Below, in pieces: positions 19,806 through 27,969 of a stretch of DNA of 64,000 bases. The stretch covers positions 1,904,501-1,968,500 of the forward strand of contig NC_012691.1 in the NCBI RefSeq assembly GCF_000023065.1, written 5' to 3'. The stretch comes from Tolumonas auensis DSM 9187. Lineage in GTDB: Bacteria > Pseudomonadota > Gammaproteobacteria > Enterobacterales > Aeromonadaceae. Numbering within the stretch: position 1 is the first letter of the stretch; every line of letters begins with the position of its first letter. Under the pieces are notes generated by a model. That model made no database searches, had not been told where the DNA came from, and was given only the letters and a program-made list of their open reading frames with translations. The position numbers were made by a program, and so were the translations under genes.

Positions 19806-20285
19806 CTAAACCTGAAAATCGCCGGATTTCCCGCCGGTTTTGGTCAGCAAACGTACCGATTCAATCACCATGTCTTTTTGCAGTGCTTTACACATGTCAT
19901 AGATGGTCAGTGCGGCTACTGATGCCGCCGTCAGCGCTTCCATTTCCACACCGGTTCTGCCATTCAGTTTGCATAAGGTTTCGATACGTACCTGATTACG
20001 TTCGGTATCAGCCGTTAATTCTACTTCCACCTTGCTCAGTGCCAGCGGATGACACAGCGGGATCAGATCAGATGTCTTTTTCGCCGCCATGATCCCGGCG
20101 ATACGGGCAGTAGCGAATACATCCCCTTTGTGGTGATCGCCAGCCATGACGACACGCAACGTTTCGGCGGACATGGACACGATCGCTTCAGCGCGTGCGG
20201 TGCGGGTGGTAATGTCTTTGTCACTGACATCCACCATGTGCGCTTCGCCACTGTTGTTGATATGCGTTAACTGATTTGACTGCAT
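19806..20285 (-). CDS. moaC: Cyclic pyranopterin monophosphate synthase
   Basis: 159 aa. It works with MoaA to turn GTP into cyclic pyranopterin monophosphate. The motifs MVDVSDK near the start, [15 protein letters not shown] and [26 protein letters not shown] (residues given in part) are those of MoaC, including the catalytic Lys region near [11 protein letters not shown]. It is placed between moaB and moaD with 9 and 39 base gaps. Confidence 0.96.
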   Translation of the reverse strand: MQSNQLTHINNSGEAHMVDVSDKDITTRTARAEAIVSMSAETLRVVMAGDHHKGDVFATARIAGIMAAKKTSDLIPLCHPLALSKVEVELTADTERNQVRIETLCKLNGRTGVEMEALTAASVAALTIYDMCKALQKDMVIESVRLLTKTGGKSGDFQV

Positions 20286-20294
20286 GATGTTTCC

Positions 20295-20807
20295 TTAGCG
20301 GCGCAGATGTGGCACGAAATTACAGGGTTTATGACGGGAATCGAGCTGAGACTGGATAATATGATCCCACGCGGTGCGGCAGGCATTGGTCGACCCCGGC
20401 ATGCAGAAAATCAGCGTCTTGTTAGCCATTCCTGCCAGTGCACGGCTTTGAATGGTAGAGGTGCCAATCTCATTAAAGGAAACCTGACGGAACAGTTCGC
20501 CAAATCCTTCGATGGTTTTATCAAACAGTGGAGCTACTGCTTCGGGCGTCGTATCGCGGCCAGTAAAGCCTGTACCACCGGTGACTAACACCACCTGCAC
20601 GTTTGTATCCGCGATCCAGCGTGAAAGAATGGCGCGGATGTCGTATTTGTCGTCAATGACGATCTGCTTCTCGACCAGATGATGACCCGCTGATTGCAGA
20701 TTATCGACCAGTGAACGACCGGATGTATCTGTCTCTTCGTTACGGGTATCAGACACGGTTAACACAGCGATATTGAGTGGCACAAATTCAGTGGCGGCAT
20801 GAGTCAT
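20295..20807 (-). CDS. moaB: Molybdopterin adenylyltransferase-like protein
   Basis: 170 aa MoaB/Mog fold protein. The signature [20 protein letters not shown] is present, as is the start [20 protein letters not shown]. It binds molybdopterin and probably adenylates it before metal insertion by MoeA. It overlaps the end of mobA by 4 bases, so translation is coupled. Confidence 0.94.
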   Translation of the reverse strand: MTHAATEFVPLNIAVLTVSDTRNEETDTSGRSLVDNLQSAGHHLVEKQIVIDDKYDIRAILSRWIADTNVQVVLVTGGTGFTGRDTTPEAVAPLFDKTIEGFGELFRQVSFNEIGTSTIQSRALAGMANKTLIFCMPGSTNACRTAWDHIIQSQLDSRHKPCNFVPHLRR

Positions 20808-21388
20808 AATGATATTCCTTCATAAGTTCCGTTTAACAGAAGCTGGCACTGTTGCCACTCTTCCGGGGTATTCGTATTGTTAAAACAGTGGCGGTATTTC
20901 GGCGACACCGGTAATTCAGTGATATGCGCCTGACGGTAGAACTGCGTAATGCTGCGCTGGTTCGCCGGGGTTTCTGATGCGAGCAGTCCGGCAAGCACTT
21001 CGCGGTTTGCATCGTTGTTCAGTAGCAGCAACGGGAACTGCGCATCGGCATAGCTGACGCCGTTGCCTTCAAAACGAAAGTGCATCAATAACTGGATAAG
21101 CTCACTGGTCATATACGGCATATCGACCGGCAGGATCAGTAATTTTTCGGTCTGGCAGGCATCCAGTCCTGCAGCGATTCCCGCTAACGGGCCTAATTGC
21201 GCGGTATCGGTAACACAGCGATAGCCGTAATAATCGCCGCTGATCAGCACCTGGCGGCAGCCTGACTGTTCCAATAAACGCATGGTTCTGTGTAGCAACG
21301 TTTCACCGTTAATTTCGAGCAATGCTTTGTTGGTACCCATCCGGCTGGAACGGCCGCCGGCGAGCACTAATCCGGTTGTTTTGTGCAT
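20804..21388 (-). CDS. mobA: Molybdenum cofactor guanylyltransferase
   Basis: 194 aa. It adds GMP to Mo-molybdopterin to form the guanine dinucleotide cofactor that NasA-type nitrate reductase uses. The GTP-binding LVLAGGRSSRMGTNKALLEI and the metal-binding Asp in LPVDMPYM are visible. It starts one base after the moaA stop. Having mobA inside this moa run links the cluster to the nitrate reductase 18 kb away. Confidence 0.95.
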   Translation of the reverse strand: MHKTTGLVLAGGRSSRMGTNKALLEINGETLLHRTMRLLEQSGCRQVLISGDYYGYRCVTDTAQLGPLAGIAAGLDACQTEKLLILPVDMPYMTSELIQLLMHFRFEGNGVSYADAQFPLLLLNNDANREVLAGLLASETPANQRSITQFYRQAHITELPVSPKYRHCFNNTNTPEEWQQCQLLLNGTYEGISL

Positions 21389-21389
21389 G

Positions 21390-22367
21390 TCAGCCTCCGA
21401 TTGATGCCAGATGTGGTGTCACGCCACTATCACCGTCATGCAGGAAGTGGGTTTCACGTTTATGCGTTAAACCTTCCAGAATGCGGCTTTGTAATTCGCT
21501 GTTCTGCTCATCTGCCTGCAACAGATCGCGCAATGGCACCCCTTCCTCACCAAACAGACAAAGATGCAGTTTGCCGACTGACGAAACACGCAGACGATTG
21601 CAGTTGGTACAGAAATCTTTGCTGTACGGCATGATGAGGCCGATTTGCCCCTGATAGTCAGGATGCGAAAACACTTCTGCCGGGCCATCAGTCAGATTAC
21701 GGTTTTGCTGAGTCCAGCCTTCCCGCAGCAGACGCGTTTTCACGGGCAGGCCGCTCTGATGATGTTTCTGGAAACGGGCATCCATTTCGCCGGTTTGCAT
21801 CAGTTCAATTAAACGCAGTTGGATGGGCTGTTTCTTTAGCCAGAACAGGAATTGCGAGAGTTCGTGATCATTCAGATTTTTCAGTAAAACGGTGTTCACT
21901 TTGATCTTACGAAAACCGGCTTTTTGCGCGGCCTCTAAGCCTTCCAATATTTCGACGAGTTTGTTTTCACCGGTAATAAGCTGGAATTGACGCGGATCGA
22001 GGCTATCAATGCTGACATTGAGGGAGCGTAAACCGGCATCAAACCATTGCTGGGCGCGATCTTTCAGGCGATAGCCGTTGGTGGTCATCGCTACTTTTTC
22101 TATACCGGCGGTGTTGGCGACGGTTTCGATAATGGCGGGTAAATCACGACGCATTGACGGTTCACCACCGGTCAGGCGGATTTTCTTCACGCCCAATTCG
22201 GCAAAGCCGTACACCACCCGTCGGATCTCGTCGACAGTGAGGAATGATTTACGTCCGTCGGGGCGGTAGCCATCCGGCAGACAGTATGTGCAGCGAAAAT
22301 TACATGCTTCTGTCACTGACAGACGCAGGTAATGAAAGCGGCGGGAAAAACCGTCTTCTAATATCAT
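21390..22367 (-). CDS. moaA: GTP 3',8-cyclase, radical SAM
   Basis: 325 aa. It catalyses the first step of molybdopterin synthesis from GTP. The N-terminal radical-SAM cluster is CNFRCTYC and the C-terminal second 4Fe-4S cluster uses CTNCNRLR plus a later Cys in LHLCLFG. The C-terminus ends in GDSGVTPHLASIGG with the conserved GG. I choose ATG 22367 because GGAAAGGTG stands right before it. An in-frame ATG at 22400 lacks a ribosome site. Confidence 0.95.
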   Translation of the reverse strand: MILEDGFSRRFHYLRLSVTEACNFRCTYCLPDGYRPDGRKSFLTVDEIRRVVYGFAELGVKKIRLTGGEPSMRRDLPAIIETVANTAGIEKVAMTTNGYRLKDRAQQWFDAGLRSLNVSIDSLDPRQFQLITGENKLVEILEGLEAAQKAGFRKIKVNTVLLKNLNDHELSQFLFWLKKQPIQLRLIELMQTGEMDARFQKHHQSGLPVKTRLLREGWTQQNRNLTDGPAEVFSHPDYQGQIGLIMPYSKDFCTNCNRLRVSSVGKLHLCLFGEEGVPLRDLLQADEQNSELQSRILEGLTHKRETHFLHDGDSGVTPHLASIGG

Positions 22368-22435
22368 AAACACCTTTCCAAATTCGGGAGGCCAGTGCAT
22401 TTCTTTACTGACCCTCGCAACATCGCTGCTGCTCG

Positions 22436-22471
22436 GCTGTATTGCCTTATCAGTGACTTAGGTAATACAGC
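22436..22471. repeat. Hairpin in the moaA leader
   Basis: Arms GCTGTATT and AATACAGC enclose a shorter CC/GG pairing, 69 bases upstream of moaA. I could not match the 22368-22494 leader to the molybdenum-cofactor riboswitch consensus. Function unknown. Confidence 0.35.
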
Positions 22472-22494
22472 TCGGTGTGTTGTTTTTTCGGTGT

Positions 22495-22595
22495 GTGTAA
22501 CCCTTATTTTGCGAACGACACGTCGTGAATCCATCCTTGGAGACTTGGACGCCGCGTCCTGCGGCGTACAGTCGTCTGCAAAACAAGGGCTACAC
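22495..22595. repeat. Palindromic intergenic repeat, copy 1
   Basis: Two 25-base arms (22495-22519 and 22571-22595) are imperfect inverted repeats, about 21 of 25 matching. The core between them is homologous, in inverted orientation, to the core of the second element at 22639-22734. The two elements thus share a core but have unrelated arms. Confidence 0.75.
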
Positions 22596-22638
22596 CCACC
22601 CTCTGTTTGTTCTATTTTTTTCATCCATCAAAGTGGAT

Positions 22639-22734
22639 GAACTCATACTCTGAAGGCGACTGTGTGCCGCAGGGATGCGGCACTCAAGCTCCCATGGATG
22701 GGTTTACGGCGTGTCGATCTCAGAGTATGAGTTC
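22639..22734. repeat. Palindromic intergenic repeat, copy 2, overlapping the end of moeB
   Basis: Perfect 15-base inverted arms GAACTCATACTCTGA (22639-22653) and its complement (22720-22734) bound a core with GTGCCGCAGGGATGCGGC. The core matches the reverse complement of copy 1. The right arm and part of the core supply the last codons of moeB. Confidence 0.8.
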
Positions 22735-23507
22735 GTCCGCGCACCATCCCCACATACAGCACAACTACTATTCTTCTTTAATTTCATCGATCTAAACTGC
22801 CCGCTTAATCCGTCGATCAGCAACAACTGACCACTCATCGGGATTCCGGCATTGGTCAGTAATTTCAGGGCTTCCATGGCTTGTAAACAACCAACCACCC
22901 CCACTATCGGGGCCAGCACGCCGGCTTCAACGCAGCTTTGCCCCTGATTAGCGGAGGATGAGTTAGAAAAAAACTGGCTGAAACAGTGGTAGCAGGGTTC
23001 GTCTTGCAGCCAGCGAAAAACGGAGACCTGACCTTCAAAGCGGATCGCAGCACCGGAAACCAGCGGGGTCTTTTGCTGAAAGCAGGTCAGATTTAATAAA
23101 TTACGGGTATCCAGATTGTCACTGCAGTCGAGCACCAGACCGTGTGCTGCCACCAGCGACAGAACGGACGATTCATCCAGATAACGCGGGATCACTTCAA
23201 ACTGACAATTCGGATTTAAAACCGCTAACGTTTGACGCGCTGATTCCGCCTTGTTCATGCCAATACGGGCATCGTGATGTAACACCTGCCGTTGCAGGTT
23301 GCTGACATCGACCGTATCACCATCCACCAGTGTGAGTTGCCCGACACCTGCAGTGGTCAGATATTGCGCGGCGGCACAGCCAAGGCCACCTAAGCCCACG
23401 ATCAGCACGCATGCATTTTTCAGCGCCGTCTGACCATCAATATCGACACTACGCAGATTGATCTGACGGTGATAACGCAGCAGTTCCTGATCAGTCAGTT
23501 CTTTCAT
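22704..23507 (-). CDS. moeB: Molybdopterin-synthase adenylyltransferase
   Basis: 267 aa E1-like enzyme that activates the MoaD C-terminus. It has the ATP loop GLGGLGCAAAQYL, the catalytic Asp in DCSDNLDTRN and zinc cysteines in CYHCF and CAVCG. Normal MoeB ends soon after the second CxxC. Here about a dozen extra residues (GARTNSYSEIDTP) follow, encoded by the palindromic repeat that overlaps the 3' end. It lies 8 bases after moeA. Confidence 0.95.
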   Translation of the reverse strand: MKELTDQELLRYHRQINLRSVDIDGQTALKNACVLIVGLGGLGCAAAQYLTTAGVGQLTLVDGDTVDVSNLQRQVLHHDARIGMNKAESARQTLAVLNPNCQFEVIPRYLDESSVLSLVAAHGLVLDCSDNLDTRNLLNLTCFQQKTPLVSGAAIRFEGQVSVFRWLQDEPCYHCFSQFFSNSSSANQGQSCVEAGVLAPIVGVVGCLQAMEALKLLTNAGIPMSGQLLLIDGLSGQFRSMKLKKNSSCAVCGDGARTNSYSEIDTP

Positions 23508-23515
23508 TCGTCACC

Positions 23516-24736
23516 TCAGTTCACGATCTCGTTAAACAATTCAATGGTGACTGACGAACCCGCAGGCACGTCTTTTTCCACGATAACGAAACAATTGGCG
23601 GCACACAGCGATGTGAACATGCCGGAACCTTGTGCGCCGGTGGATCGCACCGTGATCAGCCCATCAGCATTAACACTGATCAGCCCACGTTGGAAATCGA
23701 CACGGTTTTTAGCACTACGGAAATTGTGTTCCGCAATGGCAGGAATACGTAATGGAGCGACGGTAATTTCACCCGCCAGTTTGCGTAACGCCGGTTGCAC
23801 CAGCTGATAGAAAGTGACAAACGCAGAAACTGGGTTACCCGGCAAACCAAAGAAGTGTTTATCGCGGATCTTGCCGAATGCAAACGGTTTGCCCGGCTTC
23901 ATGGCTACCGACCAGAAACCGACCTCGCCCAGTTCCAGCAGCAGATCTTTGGTGTAATCGGCTTCACCGACGGAAACACCACCAGAGGTAATAATGGCAT
24001 CGGCGGACTGTGCAGCCTGAATAAAGGTATCGCGCAGTTGTGCCGGATCATCGGGAATAATGCCCAGATTCAGACATTCAATGCCCATCCGGTTCAGCAT
24101 GGCTTCGATGCCATAACGATTAGAGTCGTAGATTTCGCCAGCTTGTAATGGCGTTCCAGGCATTTTCAGTTCATCACCGGTACTGAAAATGGCGACTTTC
24201 AGACGGCGGCGCACTTTAATTTCCGACAGACCCAGCGTAGCCAGTAACGGTAATGCGCGGGCATGCAGACGGGAGCCCGCTTTTAACACCACATCTCCGG
24301 TGCGAATTTCTTCGCCCAGATATCGAATATTGGCTTTTGCTTTTGGTGGCTGAGTAAACAACACGCCTTCCGGAGTCTGCGCCATGTGTTCCTGCATGAT
24401 CACGGTGTCTAACCCCGCAGGCACCTGCGCACCAGTCATAATACGTAAACAAGCACCAGCAGGAATATCAGCGGTAAATGGTTGCCCCGCCAAAGCGGTT
24501 CCGGCAATGGCTAACGTTTGCCCGTCTACCCATTCCGCAAAACGAAAGGCGTAACCATCCATCGCGGAATTATCAAACGGAGGCATATTCAGCGGAGAAA
24601 GCACGTCCTCCGCTAAGATATGCCCCTGTGAATTTGCCAGAGACACTGTGACGCACTCCCTGACCGGCGTGATTTGCACCAGCATCGTATTTAATGCGTC
24701 CTGAACGCTCATTGCACCTGCATCACAGCAACTCAT
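23516..24736 (-). CDS. moeA: Molybdopterin molybdenumtransferase
   Basis: 406 aa. It inserts molybdate into adenylated molybdopterin. Conserved features are PPFDNSAMDGYAFR, FSTGDEL near mid-protein, the IITSGGVSVGEADYTKDLL block and GLPGNPVSAFVTF. A Cys pair near the start (MSCCDAG) is unusual and may not be part of the fold. It starts only 10 bases after the end of nirD, so it is almost certainly co-transcribed with the nitrite reductase genes. Confidence 0.95.
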   Translation of the reverse strand: MSCCDAGAMSVQDALNTMLVQITPVRECVTVSLANSQGHILAEDVLSPLNMPPFDNSAMDGYAFRFAEWVDGQTLAIAGTALAGQPFTADIPAGACLRIMTGAQVPAGLDTVIMQEHMAQTPEGVLFTQPPKAKANIRYLGEEIRTGDVVLKAGSRLHARALPLLATLGLSEIKVRRRLKVAIFSTGDELKMPGTPLQAGEIYDSNRYGIEAMLNRMGIECLNLGIIPDDPAQLRDTFIQAAQSADAIITSGGVSVGEADYTKDLLLELGEVGFWSVAMKPGKPFAFGKIRDKHFFGLPGNPVSAFVTFYQLVQPALRKLAGEITVAPLRIPAIAEHNFRSAKNRVDFQRGLISVNADGLITVRSTGAQGSGMFTSLCAANCFVIVEKDVPAGSSVTIELFNEIVN

Positions 24737-24746
24737 TTCGACTTCC

Positions 24747-25076
24747 TTATTCCGCTTTTAACCAGACTTCGTCACCGCGCACTTCCACCGGCCAGTTTTT
24801 TACGGCGATCCCCGGCGCGTCTAAGCAACGCCCGTCAGCCAGTGCGAAATGCTGTTTGTACAGTGGCGATGCCACACAGAGTTCATCCTGAATATCGCCG
24901 ATGATGCCGCGGGACAACACAAAGGCTTCACCCAGCGGATCCCAGTTATCCAGTGCATATACCGACGGAATTTCATTCGGGATATAAAACACCGCCACCT
25001 GTTTGCCATTCACTAATGCAGTACGGCCAGAATGTTCAACCAGGTCGTTCAACTCACAAATTTTCTGCCAGCTCAT
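24747..25076 (-). CDS. nirD: Nitrite reductase small subunit
   Basis: 109 aa Rieske-fold subunit of the NADH-dependent assimilatory nitrite reductase. As in other NirD proteins, the CxH pairs that would bind a 2Fe-2S cluster are missing (DNWDPLGEAF and SPLYKQHF stand in their place). It overlaps nirB by 4 bases. Confidence 0.95.
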   Translation of the reverse strand: MSWQKICELNDLVEHSGRTALVNGKQVAVFYIPNEIPSVYALDNWDPLGEAFVLSRGIIGDIQDELCVASPLYKQHFALADGRCLDAPGIAVKNWPVEVRGDEVWLKAE

Positions 25077-27592
25077 ACCAGCTCCTTAATCAAAATAAGT
25101 TCTTCATCTTGTTTCGGAATTGCCTGCTCACGAACGATTTGACGCGGTGGCATATAGGCTTCATCACTGTTCACAAATGGCGCAAAACGCTTCATTTTTT
25201 CCGGGTCTTCCAGCGTGGTTTTCCATTCACACTGATAGGTATTGATCAGGTGCTGCATCTGGTCTTCCAGTTCAGCGGTAATACCTAATTTGTCGTCGAT
25301 GATGACCGATTTCAGGTAATCCAGACCGCCTTCCATGTTTTCCATCCACACGGAAGTACGTTGCAAACGATCACCAGTGCGGATGTAGAACACCATCAGG
25401 CGATCGATGTATTTGATCAGGTCTTCATCGCTCAAATCGGTAGCAAACAGATCAGCATGGCGTGGGCGCATACCGCCGTTACCACAGACGTACAAGTTCC
25501 AGCCTTTTTCAGTGGCAATCACACCAAAGTCTTTGCTTTGTGCTTCGGCGCATTCACGGGTGCAACCGGAAACAGCAAATTTGATTTTGTGAGGGGCACG
25601 GATGCCCTTGTAGCGATTCTCCAGCGTCACTGCCATGCCGGCAGAATCTTTCACGCCATAACGACACCAGGTTGAACCAACACACGATTTCACGGTACGC
25701 AATGATTTGCCGTAGGCATGGCCCGTCTCAAAACCGGCATCGACCAGCTCTTTCCAGATCACCGGCAGTTGATCGACGCGGGCACCGAATAAGTCGACAC
25801 GCTGACCACCGGTGATCTTGGTGTAAAGGTTGTATTTCTTCGCCACCTGACCGAGCACAATCAGTTTGTCGGGGGTAATTTCACCGCCGGCAATACGTGG
25901 CACGATGGAATAGGTGCCGTCTTTTTGCAGGTTACCGAGGAACGCGTCATTGGTGTCCTGCAAAGGCTGGTGCTTTTTTTCCAGAATATGGTCATTCCAC
26001 AGTGACGCCATGATGGAACCAATCATTGGTTTGCAGACATCACAACCGCGACCCTGACCGTGTTTGCTTAACACTTGTTCAAAACTTTTCAGCTCACCAA
26101 CGCGGATCTGGTGGAACAATTCCTGACGGGTAAACGCGAAGTGCTCACAAACGTGATTGTTTGCTTCCATGCCCAGTTCAGTCAGCGTTTGATCGACAAC
26201 CTGTTTCAGCAGATTTGAACAACCACCACAACCAGTTCCGGCTTTGGTGCAAGACTTCACATCAGCAACCGTGTGATTACCGGCTTTAACTGCCGCCACC
26301 ACATCACCTTTGGTGACGTTATGGCAGGAACAAATCGTGGCGGTATCTGGCAATGCCAGTGAGGTTGGTTTCGCACTACCGCCTTCCGGCAGCAGCAGTG
26401 ACAGCGCCGGATCTGGCAGCTCCATCTTGTTCAGATAAAATTGCAGCAGTTGATCGTAATCGCTGTTATCGCCAATCAAGATCGCACCGAGCAGGAATTT
26501 GCCGGTTTCATCAGTGACCAGCTTTTTGTAGATGCCGGACGGACGATCCAGCAGCAGTAATTCTTGCGCGCCGGCACTGGCGGCATGGCTGTCACCGATG
26601 GCGCCCACATCAACGCCCATCAGTTTCAGCTTGGTGCTCATATCGGCACCTTTAAAGCGGGTTTCACCGCCCAACAGAGAGCTGACCGCAGAGCGTGCCA
26701 TCTGATAGCCAGGAGCAACCAGACCAAAAATTTTGCCGGACCACAGCGCACATTCGCCGATAGCCAGAATATCCGGATGCGAAGTCACACATTGTTCATC
26801 AATGGTGATACCACCGCGTTCACCCACAGCCAGACCCGCTTGACGAGCCAAACGATCTTCCGGACGGATACCCGCAGAGAACAGGATCACATCGGTTTCG
26901 AGATGGGTGCCGTCTTTAAACATCATGCGGTGCAGTGCACCTTCCCCATCGACGATTTTGTCGGTGGCGGTATCAACGTGCACTTTAACGCCCAAGCTAC
27001 CAATTTTATTTTTCAGCAGATCACCGGCAACCGGATCAAGCTGCACCGGCATCAGGCGTGGCGCGAATTCAATGACGTGCGTTTCCAAACCGAGCAGACG
27101 CAGCGCGTTAGCCGCTTCCAGCCCCAGCAAACCGCCACCAACAACCACACCGGTGCGGCCACCAGCACAGGCATCACGGATTTCATCCAGGTCAGCCAGC
27201 GTGCGATAGACATAGCAACCTTTACGCTCGTGACCAGGAATAGGTGGAACGAACGGATAAGAACCGGTTGCCAGTACCATTTTGTCAAAAACATAAGATT
27301 CGCCCTGTTCGGAAGTAATAGTCTTGTTTACCAGATCCAGCGATTCGGCTTTACAACTCAGGATCAATGACACGCCTTTTTCGGCGTACCATTCCGGATC
27401 AGCCATCTGCAGCTCTTTCGGTGCACGACCGCCGAAAACTTCGGACAGATGTACCCGGTCATAGGCACTATCAGGCTCTGCACCTAATACGGTGACTTCA
27501 AATTGTTCCAGACCACCCGCGTTGACCAGTTGTTCAACAAAATGGTGGCCAACCATGCCGTTACCGACGACTAACAGACGTTGCTTGCTCAT
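25073..27592 (-). CDS. nirB: NADH-dependent nitrite reductase large subunit
   Basis: 839 aa cytoplasmic enzyme that reduces nitrite to ammonium. In order: FAD/NAD domains (VGNGMVGHHF, ATGSYPFVPPIPG, GVVVGGGLLGLEAANAL), a BFD-like 2Fe-2S site (C421, C423, C455, C458), nitrite/sulfite reductase ferredoxin-like half domain, and the 4Fe-4S/siroheme site (C637, C643, C677, C681 in CVGSTWC and CTREC). Siroheme comes from uroporphyrinogen via cobA in the same cluster. The start ATG 27592 lies 128 bases beyond the attenuator in its leader. Transcribed with nirD and very likely moeA-moeB. Confidence 0.97.
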   Translation of the reverse strand: MSKQRLLVVGNGMVGHHFVEQLVNAGGLEQFEVTVLGAEPDSAYDRVHLSEVFGGRAPKELQMADPEWYAEKGVSLILSCKAESLDLVNKTITSEQGESYVFDKMVLATGSYPFVPPIPGHERKGCYVYRTLADLDEIRDACAGGRTGVVVGGGLLGLEAANALRLLGLETHVIEFAPRLMPVQLDPVAGDLLKNKIGSLGVKVHVDTATDKIVDGEGALHRMMFKDGTHLETDVILFSAGIRPEDRLARQAGLAVGERGGITIDEQCVTSHPDILAIGECALWSGKIFGLVAPGYQMARSAVSSLLGGETRFKGADMSTKLKLMGVDVGAIGDSHAASAGAQELLLLDRPSGIYKKLVTDETGKFLLGAILIGDNSDYDQLLQFYLNKMELPDPALSLLLPEGGSAKPTSLALPDTATICSCHNVTKGDVVAAVKAGNHTVADVKSCTKAGTGCGGCSNLLKQVVDQTLTELGMEANNHVCEHFAFTRQELFHQIRVGELKSFEQVLSKHGQGRGCDVCKPMIGSIMASLWNDHILEKKHQPLQDTNDAFLGNLQKDGTYSIVPRIAGGEITPDKLIVLGQVAKKYNLYTKITGGQRVDLFGARVDQLPVIWKELVDAGFETGHAYGKSLRTVKSCVGSTWCRYGVKDSAGMAVTLENRYKGIRAPHKIKFAVSGCTRECAEAQSKDFGVIATEKGWNLYVCGNGGMRPRHADLFATDLSDEDLIKYIDRLMVFYIRTGDRLQRTSVWMENMEGGLDYLKSVIIDDKLGITAELEDQMQHLINTYQCEWKTTLEDPEKMKRFAPFVNSDEAYMPPRQIVREQAIPKQDEELILIKELV

Positions 27593-27712
27593 GTTTATGT
27601 TCCTTAAACTACGGCACTATTTTTGATAAAATCCGTTCCGATTAAATCCGTTTTAGTGGTTCTAGCACTCTTCTCGCGGGTTACTGTGTCAGCACCTGCT
27701 GGCGTAATACTC

Positions 27713-27758
27713 AAAAAAAAACGCCTCACTGGAATTAACCAGTGAGGCGTCATTGCCT
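27713..27758 (-). promoter_or_regulatory. Antitermination leader of nirB (terminator plus P2 hexaloop hairpin)
   Basis: Read on the minus strand, ACGCCTCACTGG pairs with CCAGTGAGGCGT around a 6-base loop and runs into eight or more T, a strong terminator upstream of nirB. The 5' arm can instead form AGGC-[AATGAC]-GCCT, a hexaloop hairpin with A at 1 and G at 4, the ANTAR-binding consensus. The two folds exclude each other. Just upstream the first hairpin (AGCCAA/TTGGCT) has a 17-base loop enlarged by a 16-base tandem duplication starting TTGGAAAG (27773 and 27789). Confidence 0.85.
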
Positions 27759-27830
27759 GAGTGACCAAATTGTTGGAAAGCCAAGTTCTTGGAAAGACAG
27801 GTTGGCTAATCCGTTAACAATTTAGATACA

Positions 27831-27846
27831 TTCAGCTTTCATGCCA
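27831..27846 (-). promoter_or_regulatory. Sigma54-like promoter of nirB
   Basis: The minus strand reads TGGCATGAAAGCTGAA, with GG and TG at the -24/-12 spacing. The same motif recurs at the narK, nrtA and nasA leaders. The -12 element deviates from the TTGC consensus. Confidence 0.55.
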
Positions 27847-27920
27847 GTTTTAAAAATCCTGTAAAACATAGCCTTTAGATGCATTTTTAAGGGTTTTAAT
27901 GGTTTTCCATGATTCACGAC

Positions 27921-27934
27921 GGTGCAATTGCACC
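27921..27934. promoter_or_regulatory. Palindrome upstream of nirB, NtrC-like half-sites
   Basis: GGTGCAATTGCACC is a perfect palindrome about 80 bases upstream of the sigma54-like promoter. Its arms match NtrC half-sites, but the arm order is reversed from a single canonical NtrC site. It may be two overlapping sites. It is present identically upstream of narK and in altered form upstream of nrtA. Confidence 0.45.
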
Positions 27935-27937
27935 AGA

Positions 27938-27966
27938 TCAGTCAACCAGCATGGCGAAGATTCTGT
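27938..27966 (-). pseudogene. Relic of the nasT 3' end
   Basis: The stretch from the TGA stop equivalent (27938) to about 27966 matches the last ten codons of nasT at 37791-37820 with few differences. It sits right behind the palindrome, just as in the true nasT-nrtA gap. This shows that the nirB leader was copied from there. A more decayed scrap lies at about 31587-31608 behind the narK leader. Confidence 0.7.
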
Positions 27967-27969
27967 GAC

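Noticed and set aside
22368-22494. Molybdenum-cofactor riboswitch upstream of moaA
   Set aside because: The leader has one good hairpin (22436-22471) but I could not fit the multi-stem Moco motif or its conserved bases. A covariance search would decide.
26564-27370. Long open frame of 268 codons on the plus strand
   Set aside because: It is antisense to nirB, rich in Gln/Thr/His typical of mirror frames, and has no family motifs. The nirB protein is unmistakable.
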